Part shown: piece after piece, positions 52,926 through 59,172 of the stretch | Numbering within the stretch: position 1 is the stretch's first letter | Layout of the letters: each line of letters opens with the position of its first letter | Assembly (NCBI GenBank): GCA_051003795.1 | Contig: JBPCKZ010000086.1 | Coordinates: 1 to 59,172, forward strand | From: JALYXS01 sp051003795 | Lineage (GTDB): Bacteria; Acidobacteriota; Terriglobia; Bryobacterales; Bryobacteraceae | Direction: 5' to 3' | Length of the DNA stretch: 59,172 nucleotides | The notes under the pieces: generated by a model | The model's database searches: none | Told to the model about the DNA's origin: nothing | What the model saw: only the letters and a program-made list of their open reading frames with translations | Made by a program: the position numbers and the translations under genes

Positions 52926-54275
52926 ATGAACACTCGCGTTATTACTCCGGGTAGCATTAGCCGCGTGCTAATAGCGGGCTTCTCGTTGGTCATTATTCTC
53001 TTGCTCGCGGCGGGGTTCATCGGTATCCGCAACATTCAATCCATCAAGGAAAACGCCGCGAGCCTGGTGAAGGAGCAACGGGTGTCAACGCGCCTGATCG
53101 GGGAAATTCAGCAGGAGCAGTCCACGCTCAGCGCCGTGTTTTATAAACTGGCGCGCGACCCCGACACGGTGAATTACAAGCAAATTCTGCCGCAGCTCGA
53201 TACGATCGACGCGAACATGGAGCGCATCGCGGACGAAGCGCGAGGGACCCCGCAAGAGCGCTTGTGGAGCCAGTTGAACGACGCCTCGAAGGCATTTTCC
53301 GTCGAAGCCCGCCGCCTGCTCACCGCCACGCGCGCGCCCACGCTGGCTTCGCGCGATCTTTTCCGGCGGCACGAGCAGGTGATCTCCATCATTTCTCAAC
53401 TGGTCGGGGACGGCTACTTGAAAGTCACCAACGCGCAATATGAAATCGACCGGCGCTCCGAGAGATTGAGGAAAGAATCGATTATCCTGTTGGGCGCTTC
53501 GCTTTTGCTGGCTCTGATTACCACGGTGCTCACGGTCCGCGTGACCGCCGAATTATTTCGCAGAATGGAATGGCAGGCGGGCGAGTTGAGCCGCGTGTCC
53601 TGGCATATGTTGAAGGATCAGGAGTCGATTGCGCGCCGCTTTTCGCATGAGCTGCACGATGAGTTGGGCCAGTCGCTCACGGCGGTCAAAGCGAATCTGG
53701 CGGCATTGAATTACAACGATCCTCAGAGCCGCTCCCGCGTGCAGGATTGCGTTCACTTGGTGGATGAGGCCATCGGCAATGTCCGGCAGCTCTCGCAATT
53801 GTTGAGGCCCACGATCCTCGACGACTTCGGCCTGGATGCCGGGGTGCGCTGGCTTTGCGACGGGTTCCGCCAGCGAACCGGAATCGATGTGGAATTCGTT
53901 TCCAACCTGACATCCCGGCTCCCCGAGGACACGGAGACCCATCTGTTCCGCATCGCGCAGGAAGCCCTGACCAACGTGGCGCGTCATTCCGGCGCAAAGA
54001 AAGTGATCGTGGAACTCAATTCCGAAGACCACACCATCTGCCTGGTCATCAGCGACGATGGCAAAGGGCTGATCGCCCCCATGCGCCCTCCTGGACGGAA
54101 TGTTCCGCAACCAGCCGGAATGAAAAGCCTCGGGATGATTGGCATGCGAGCGCGGGCGCGAGCCGCCGGCGGCGAACTGCGGCTGAGTTCTTCCAAATTG
54201 GGCGGCCTTCGCATTGAAGTCGAAATTCCGGTGCTGGAGGGACAACGTGAAAAACATTCGAGTCTTGCTGGCTGA
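52926..54275 (+). CDS. NarL-type sensor histidine kinase
   Basis: 449 residues. Two membrane helices (about 16-36 and 186-205) enclose a periplasmic helical sensor region (about 37-185), then a HisKA_3 domain whose ELHDELGQS holds the phosphoacceptor His244, and a HATPase_c domain (about 340-440) with EALTNVARHSGAKK (N box), ISDDGKGL and GMIGMRARA. It phosphorylates the response regulator encoded just after it. The signal is unknown. Confidence 0.9.
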   Translation: MNTRVITPGSISRVLIAGFSLVIILLLAAGFIGIRNIQSIKENAASLVKEQRVSTRLIGEIQQEQSTLSAVFYKLARDPDTVNYKQILPQLDTIDANMERIADEARGTPQERLWSQLNDASKAFSVEARRLLTATRAPTLASRDLFRRHEQVISIISQLVGDGYLKVTNAQYEIDRRSERLRKESIILLGASLLLALITTVLTVRVTAELFRRMEWQAGELSRVSWHMLKDQESIARRFSHELHDELGQSLTAVKANLAALNYNDPQSRSRVQDCVHLVDEAIGNVRQLSQLLRPTILDDFGLDAGVRWLCDGFRQRTGIDVEFVSNLTSRLPEDTETHLFRIAQEALTNVARHSGAKKVIVELNSEDHTICLVISDDGKGLIAPMRPPGRNVPQPAGMKSLGMIGMRARARAAGGELRLSSSKLGGLRIEVEIPVLEGQREKHSSLAG

Positions 54276-54882
54276 CGATCATGCCGTGGTGCGCCAGGGC
54301 TTCCGCTTGATCTTGAGCCATGAGCCGGATATGGAGATTGTGGGCGAGGCGGGCAACGGCCGGGAAGCGCTGGCGTTGTGCGAAGAGTTGAAGCCGGACG
54401 TGGTCGTGATGGATGTGGCCATGCCGGAACTGAACGGCATTGAAGCGACGCGCCGTTTGGCGGCATCGCTACCCAAGACCCGGGTTCTCGCGTTGAGCAT
54501 GCACAAGGATGGCGTGTACGTCCGGGAGATCCTGGGGGCCGGCGCGAGAGGCTATCTTCTTAAGGATTCGATCGACCGCGATTTGCTCGCGGCCGTTCGC
54601 GCGGTTGCCAAGGGGGAAGGCTATCTAAGCCCGGCCATTTCGGATGCCGTGTTGAACGATTACCGGCGAAACGTAAGCAAGCCGCTCGATCTCTTGACGA
54701 GCCGCGAGCGCGAAGTGCTCCAGATGATCGCCGAGGGCGGCACGAATAAGGAAATCGCCAATAAGCTGAATTTGAGCGTTTACACCGTCGACGCGCACCG
54801 CGGGCGCATCATGGAGAAGCTGAACGTGCATAGCTCGAACGAACTGGTGCGGTTCGCGGTACGGCACGGCGTAATTGATTGA
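54247..54882 (+). CDS. LuxR/NarL-type response regulator
   Basis: 211 residues from GTG 54247, 29 bp inside the kinase gene with GGAGG upstream. Receiver domain (1-120) with acidic pair LADDHAVV, phospho-Asp56 in VVVMDVAMPE, and the conserved Lys in GYLLKDS. C-terminal helix-turn-helix (about 145-205): LTSREREVLQMIAEG, TNKEIANKLNLSVYTV. It partners the kinase; targets cannot be named, though nrdJ lies directly downstream. Confidence 0.92.
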   Translation: MKNIRVLLADDHAVVRQGFRLILSHEPDMEIVGEAGNGREALALCEELKPDVVVMDVAMPELNGIEATRRLAASLPKTRVLALSMHKDGVYVREILGAGARGYLLKDSIDRDLLAAVRAVAKGEGYLSPAISDAVLNDYRRNVSKPLDLLTSREREVLQMIAEGGTNKEIANKLNLSVYTVDAHRGRIMEKLNVHSSNELVRFAVRHGVID

Positions 54883-54906
54883 GATAAACCGAGATTTGGC
54901 CACATG

Positions 54907-54949
54907 TTGACAAAAACCACTTGACACCCACAATATCTTGGGCCATCAT
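54907..54949 (+). promoter_or_regulatory. Promoter region of nrdJ with two TTGACA boxes
   Basis: TTGACA occurs at 54907-54912 and 54921-54926. The second has CATCAT (54944-54949) 17 bases downstream, a plausible -10. The start codon at 54997 is 48 bp beyond. The first box has no equally good -10, so one promoter is more likely than two. Confidence 0.4.
54931..54940 (+). promoter_or_regulatory. Candidate NrdR box
   Basis: CAATATCTTG matches nine of ten positions of the NrdR-box core (CWATATATWG) and lies between the predicted -35 and -10, where a repressor would block RNA polymerase. NrdR boxes usually occur in pairs; I see only one, so the call is tentative. Confidence 0.35.
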
Positions 54950-54996
54950 TGCAATTGCGTGCCAACCCTTCCCCAACCAGCAGGAGCAGCGATAAC

Positions 54997-57825
54997 GTGG
55001 GCCAGCTAACTACTTCCAGTGCGAAAATAAAAGAGTTGAAACTGCAAGACTCTCCCCAAACCACGAAAGCGGGGGTGCCATTCCCCCGATATTTCACGGC
55101 CCGTCTCGAGCCCGGAAAAACGCCGTACGACGACGTTCAATGGGAGACGCGCAACGCCACTATTGGCAACGACAAAGGCTCGGTCATTTTCGAGCAGCGC
55201 GATATCGAAGTGCCGTCCGATTGGTCGCAAACCGCGGCGAATATTGTCGCGAGCAAGTATTTTCACGGCAAACTCGGATCGCCCGAGCGGGAAAGCAGCG
55301 TGGCCGAGCTGGTGCACCGGGTGGTCGACAATATCGCCGATTGGGGGCTGAAAGACGGCTATTTCGCCACCCGGGAAGACGGAGAGAATTTCCGCGGCGA
55401 ATTGGCGCACTTGATGTTGACGCAAAAAGCCTGTTTCAATTCGCCGGTCTGGTTCAACGTCGGCGTGAAAGAATCCCGCGGTTACGGCTGGATTTACGAC
55501 GAAGCCGCGAACCGCATGAAGCAGATGACGACGGGAGTTAACGACGACGTCCGTCCGCAATGTTCGGCCTGCTTCATCGTGTCGGTCAAGGATTCGCTCG
55601 AATCGATTCTCGATCTCGCCAAGACCGAGGGCATGCTGTTCAAGTGGGGTTCGGGTACGGGCACGAACCTTTCGACTTTGCGCGAAGGCGACGGCATTCT
55701 ATCGGGCGGCGGCCGCGCCTCCGGTCCGCTTTCGTTCATGAAGGGTTTCGACGCCTTCGCCGGCGTCATTAAATCCGGCGGCAAGACGCGCCGGGCGGCG
55801 AAAATGGTGATCCTGAACGCCGATCATCCCGACGTCGAAGGCTTCATCTGGTGCAAGGCGAAGGAAGAGAAAAAGGCGCACGCGCTGATCGACGCGGGCT
55901 TCGATTCATCGCTCGACGGCGACGCCTATAGCTCGGTGTTTTTCCAGAACGCCAATAATTCCGTGCGCGTGAGCGACGACTTCATGCAGGCCGTGGTCGA
56001 AGATCGCGAGTGGTGGACCAAGTCGGTCGTCACCGGTGAAAAGGTCAAGCGCTATCAGGCTCGGGACCTGATGCATCAGATCGCGGAAGCGACGCATCAG
56101 TGCGGCGATCCCGGCATGCAGTTCGATACCACCGTCAATCGCTGGCATCCGTGCAAGAACACGGCGCGCATCAACGCTTCGAATCCGTGCTCGGAATATA
56201 TGTTCCTCGACGATTCGGCCTGCAATCTATCCTCTTTGAATGTGCTGCGCTTTGTCGGGCCGGGCGGGCAGTTCGATGTGGAAGCGTTCCGGCACGCTGT
56301 CGATACGATGATCGTGGCGCAGGAAATTATTGTCGACAACGCCAGCTATCCGACCGAAAAGATCGGGCGGAATTCGCACGAGTACCGTCCCTTGGGTCTC
56401 GGATTCGCCAATCTGGGCGCGCTGCTGATGTCCTTCGGCATTCCTTACGACAGCGACAACGGGCGCGACTACGCGGGCGCGATTTCGGCCGTCATGTGCG
56501 GCCAGGCTTATCTGACGAGCGCGCGGATCGCCGATGCGGTTGGACCGTTCCCGGGTTACGCCAAGAACGAAGAGCCGTTCCTCGACGTGATCCGCATGCA
56601 CCGCGATTCGGTGAGCCGGATCAATAGCCGGAGCATTCCGTACGACCTTTATCAAGGCGCCAAGAATTGCTGGGATGGCGCTTACGAACTCGCGCAGCGC
56701 GCCGGCGTGCGCAACGGACAGGTCACGGTGATCGCGCCGACCGGCACCATCGGCTTCATGATGGATTGCGATACCACGGGGATTGAACCCGATCTGGCGC
56801 TGGTGAAATACAAGAAGCTGGTCGGCGGCGGCGTGATCAAGATCGTCAATAACACCGTTCCGCAAGCGCTGATCAAGCTGGGTTACACGCCGGAGCAGGT
56901 CGAGCGGATCGTCTCCCACATCGATGCGACCGGTACGATCGAAGGCGCGCCGAATTTGAAACCGGAACACCTGGCGTGCTTCGATTGCAGTTTCCGTCCG
57001 CAGAACGGCGCGCGGTCGATCCATTACATGGGCCATTTGCGGATGATGGCGGCCGTGCAACCGTTCACTTCGGGCGCGATCTCGAAGACCATCAACATGC
57101 CCGAGGAGTGCTCCGTCGAAGACGTGATGGACGCTTATATCGAAAGCTGGCGATTGGGGTTGAAAGCGGTTGCGATTTACCGCGACAACTCCAAGCGCTC
57201 GCAGCCGCTCAGCTCGAGCACGGGCAAGGGCGAGAAGAAGGCCACGGCGAGCGCCGTTGCCGCGGCAGTGACGGAGAAAGTGGTCTACCGTCCGATTCGC
57301 CGCAAGCTTCCCGACGAGCGCCAATCGATTACGCACAAGTTCTCGATCGGCGGCCACGAGGGCTACATCACGGTTGGCATGTACGAGGACGGCACGCCGG
57401 GCGAAATCTTCGTGACGATGGCGAAAGAAGGCTCAACTATCTCCGGCCTGATGGACAGCTTCGCGACGGCGATCAGCTACAACCTGCAATACGGAGTGCC
57501 GCTGAAGTTCCTGGTGGATAAATTCGGACACGTCCGGTTCGAGCCGAGCGGGTGGACGGGCAACCAGCAGATTCCGTACGCGAAATCGATTCCGGATTAT
57601 ATTTTCCGGTGGTTGGGATCGAAGTTTCTAGGGACGGATTACTCGGGCGGAGAGGCGGGTGCGACGCCGAACATGCGTCCCACGGAGCAGGACCCGCAGG
57701 AGAGCCTGCCCTTTCCCGCGGCGGTTTCGGACGCGCCGCTATGCGCGGAGTGCGGCGGGATTATGACGAGGAACGGCAGCTGCTATAAGTGCGGGAACTG
57801 CGGGGGAACGAGCGGCTGTAGCTAG
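54997..57825 (+). CDS. nrdJ: Adenosylcobalamin-dependent ribonucleotide reductase
   Basis: 942 residues from GTG 54997, which has AGGAG ten bases upstream; a TTG at 54949 is less likely. The class II reductase core has QCSACFIVSVKDSLESI, GTGTNLSTLREG, NASNPCSEYMFLDDSACNLSS and PTGTIGFMMDCDTTGIEPD. The C-terminal tail has two CxxC pairs (CAECGG, CYKCGNCGG), used for re-reduction or zinc binding. It makes deoxynucleotides from ribonucleotides using adenosylcobalamin with or without oxygen. No nrdA/B genes are present in the window. Confidence 0.96.
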   Translation: MGQLTTSSAKIKELKLQDSPQTTKAGVPFPRYFTARLEPGKTPYDDVQWETRNATIGNDKGSVIFEQRDIEVPSDWSQTAANIVASKYFHGKLGSPERESSVAELVHRVVDNIADWGLKDGYFATREDGENFRGELAHLMLTQKACFNSPVWFNVGVKESRGYGWIYDEAANRMKQMTTGVNDDVRPQCSACFIVSVKDSLESILDLAKTEGMLFKWGSGTGTNLSTLREGDGILSGGGRASGPLSFMKGFDAFAGVIKSGGKTRRAAKMVILNADHPDVEGFIWCKAKEEKKAHALIDAGFDSSLDGDAYSSVFFQNANNSVRVSDDFMQAVVEDREWWTKSVVTGEKVKRYQARDLMHQIAEATHQCGDPGMQFDTTVNRWHPCKNTARINASNPCSEYMFLDDSACNLSSLNVLRFVGPGGQFDVEAFRHAVDTMIVAQEIIVDNASYPTEKIGRNSHEYRPLGLGFANLGALLMSFGIPYDSDNGRDYAGAISAVMCGQAYLTSARIADAVGPFPGYAKNEEPFLDVIRMHRDSVSRINSRSIPYDLYQGAKNCWDGAYELAQRAGVRNGQVTVIAPTGTIGFMMDCDTTGIEPDLALVKYKKLVGGGVIKIVNNTVPQALIKLGYTPEQVERIVSHIDATGTIEGAPNLKPEHLACFDCSFRPQNGARSIHYMGHLRMMAAVQPFTSGAISKTINMPEECSVEDVMDAYIESWRLGLKAVAIYRDNSKRSQPLSSSTGKGEKKATASAVAAAVTEKVVYRPIRRKLPDERQSITHKFSIGGHEGYITVGMYEDGTPGEIFVTMAKEGSTISGLMDSFATAISYNLQYGVPLKFLVDKFGHVRFEPSGWTGNQQIPYAKSIPDYIFRWLGSKFLGTDYSGGEAGATPNMRPTEQDPQESLPFPAAVSDAPLCAECGGIMTRNGSCYKCGNCGGTSGCS

Positions 57826-57863
57826 GCGGTGGCACTCGGACCGGCGAGAAGTTCGCGACCGTG

Positions 57864-57958
57864 TTGTGGCGCACGCACTCCTGCGTGCCGCGTCCCCACT
57901 CGTGGGGACGTTTCCCGGGGCGGGTCCACAACCGAAGCGGATGACTGCGTGCGCCACA
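57864..57958. repeat. Second, partly degraded copy of the palindromic repeat
   Basis: The left half (57864-57909) aligns without gaps to the 49262-49307 arm, 39 of 46 bases identical. Terminal 13-bp inverted repeats are TGTGGCGCACGCA (57865-57877) and its complement at 57946-57958. Inner hairpins are at 57874-57885 and 57892-57909. The right half keeps only the end of the arm. Confidence 0.75.
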
Positions 57959-57995
57959 CATCACTACCGGATTATGGTGAGTTGCCGGTTTCGCA

Positions 57996-58100
57996 TGGGT
58001 CGGAAAGCCGTGGGGGTTTATCGACAAGACGGGTGCGGTTGTAGTTGCGCCCAAGTTTGAAGATGCGGAATCATTCTTGGCTCGTGTTTTCACGTATTAA
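57996..58100 (+). pseudogene. C-terminal scrap of a WG-repeat protein
   Basis: In one frame this reads GKPWGFIDKTGAVVVAPKFEDAESF and ends at a TAA at 58098-58100, matching the WG (KWG) repeat 'WGFIDKTGxxVIxPxFxDA'. No start or preceding repeats are present; the palindromic repeat lies just upstream. It looks like the tail of a truncated gene. Confidence 0.5.
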
Positions 58101-58103
58101 GAC

Positions 58104-59172
58104 ATGACGGATGCGGCGCTGTTGCAGCACATTTTGCGCCTGCCTCACGCCAAGGCCAATCTCAAACAACTCATTCGCGAGACGCACTCCGCGCGGGAAA
58201 CGCTGGAGCCCGCGCTGGAGCGATTGGCGGCTTGTGGCGAACTGATCGAACTGCGCGCCGGCCACTATTCGGCAACGGCAAACAGCCGGGAATTCGCGAG
58301 CGGGCGCGTGTCCATGCATCGCGATGGATACGGTTTTCTGATTCCGGACAAAGCGATCGAGGGCGTTACCGGCGACATCTATATTCCCTCCGATTCCACG
58401 CAGGGCGCGATGCACGGAGACCGCGCGCTGATTCGCATCGCCCGCATCGAGCGAGGCGGCCGCGCCGATGGCGAGATCCTGAAAATTCTCAAGCGCGCGC
58501 ACCCCACCGTGGTCGGGGAGTTTCGCATCACCCGGCGCGGATATTTCGTCGTGCCTCACGACGAGCGGCTGCAAGACTGGATCGAGATCCCGGAAGAGTT
58601 CGCTATTCCGGCTCCGGTGTCCCAAAACGACCGCATCGGTCCGAAGCCGCTCGCCATAACCGATATCGCCGCGCTCGAAGGCATGATCGTCGATGCGGAG
58701 CTGATTGAATACGCGGAGCGCGGCGAGCATCCGGTGGGTAGGATCGTCGAGATCCTCGGACGGCCCGACGACTTCGGCATCGACGTCGAAATCGTCATTC
58801 GCAAGCATCACCTGCCCAACCGCTTTCCTCCCGAAGTAATCGAGCAGGCGCAGAATGTTCCGTCCGTCATTTCGGCTTTTGAAATGGAAGGCCGCCGCGA
58901 CTTCCGCGATCTGCCCATCGTCACGATCGACGGGGAAACGGCACGCGATTTCGACGATGCGGTCTGGATCGACCAGCTTGCCAACGGGCATTTCGTGCTG
59001 CATGTGCACATCGCCGATGTCGGCCATTACGTGCGCCCCGGCACGCCCATCGATGCCGAAGCGCGCCTGCGCGGGACGAGCGTCTATTTTCCCGACCGCG
59101 CCGTTCCCATGCTGCCTTTCGAGCTTTCAACTAATATTTGCTCGCTGAATCCACATGTCGACCGGCTGGTGC
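58104..59172 (+). CDS. rnr: Ribonuclease R (partial, runs off the window)
   Basis: 356 codons read from the ATG at 58104 to the right edge without a stop. N-terminal winged helix (about 1-60), cold-shock-like RNA-binding region (about 65-215; GRVSMHRDGYGFLIPD, DIYIPSDSTQGAMHGD), then the RNB domain with LPIVTIDGETARDFDDAV, the acidic active-site cluster, and HVHIADVGHYVRPG. It degrades structured RNA 3' to 5'. It is probably about half to two-thirds complete here. Confidence 0.9.
   Translation, partial: MTDAALLQHILRLPHAKANLKQLIRETHSARETLEPALERLAACGELIELRAGHYSATANSREFASGRVSMHRDGYGFLIPDKAIEGVTGDIYIPSDSTQGAMHGDRALIRIARIERGGRADGEILKILKRAHPTVVGEFRITRRGYFVVPHDERLQDWIEIPEEFAIPAPVSQNDRIGPKPLAITDIAALEGMIVDAELIEYAERGEHPVGRIVEILGRPDDFGIDVEIVIRKHHLPNRFPPEVIEQAQNVPSVISAFEMEGRRDFRDLPIVTIDGETARDFDDAVWIDQLANGHFVLHVHIADVGHYVRPGTPIDAEARLRGTSVYFPDRAVPMLPFELSTNICSLNPHVDRLV

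Noticed and set aside
56227..57357. Minus-strand open frame of 376 codons inside nrdJ
   Set aside because: It is the antisense shadow of a GC-rich gene with strong family motifs on the plus strand; its translation is rich in Arg, His and Val with no family features.
1..59172. tRNA, rRNA, CRISPR, transposase or integrase genes
   Set aside because: I looked for T-loop sequences, regularly spaced repeats and transposase motifs and found none; exact scanning tools would be needed to exclude a tRNA completely.

Overview
The window is about 59 kb of GC-rich chromosomal DNA from a diderm bacterium, most likely an acidobacterium of the Solibacter/Bryobacter type. The evidence is the combination of two Oar-like TonB-dependent receptors of over 1,000 residues with carboxypeptidase-regulatory N-termini, tandem VWFA proteins of the type described as acidobacterial, Planctomycete-type cytochrome c (PSD1/DUF1549/DUF1553) paired with a Tat-exported DUF1501 protein, a TIGR03790 protein, a B12-dependent ribonucleotide reductase, Kdo synthesis genes and a complete Tol-Pal system. 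I saw no rRNA, tRNA, CRISPR array, transposase or phage gene.

Layout. 1-161 is the 3' end of dprA. 213-9873 is one tightly packed minus-strand run: tolQ, tolR, a TonB/TolA-like protein, tolB, pal, cpoB, a secreted CBM9-like protein, deoC, fused aroDE, a tiny Tat-signal protein and an amidase. 9974-13373 holds a serine beta-lactamase-fold protein, a single-domain asparaginase, a START-like protein (minus) and an exported amidohydrolase. 13370-23560 is a polysaccharide cluster: a Wzt-type ABC ATPase with a C-terminal glycan-binding-like domain, a methyltransferase with a long coiled coil, a fused GT2-GT4 enzyme, four single-domain GT2 enzymes and a DUF1972/GT4 enzyme. No Wzm permease lies in the window. 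23670-29613 holds an Oar-like receptor, a DUF1349/PD40 propeller protein and a double-VOC protein.

29676-32549 is a decayed region: a shrunken copy of the PSD1 gene, a chopped ATP-grasp gene and a live gene for a secreted protein with a possible Cys-Gln thioester domain. 32550-41518 holds the intact PSD1 gene, DUF1501, a second Oar-like receptor and an FHA-membrane-transglycosylase fusion. 41519-41951 is a graveyard of small fragments. It is followed by TIGR03790 and cytochrome c (minus), then LysR, a zinc-ribbon membrane protein, a small unknown protein and rfbD (plus). 46267-50108 is a minus-strand kdsB-pyrG-kdsA-prepilin block that couples CTP supply to CMP-Kdo synthesis. 50176-52315 holds two VWFA proteins and a small conserved protein. 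52926-54882 is a NarL-type two-component pair, followed by nrdJ with a possible NrdR box, and rnr runs off the right edge.

Much of the window concerns the cell envelope: Tol-Pal, Kdo, dTDP-rhamnose, polysaccharide assembly and export, receptors and peptidoglycan cleavage. The most notable items are the Wzt plus coiled-coil methyltransferase pair, the FHA-transglycosylase fusion, the putative thioester protein, and two copies of a palindromic repeat whose hairpins keep pairing through compensatory changes, one of them lying inside the kdsB-pyrG operon.
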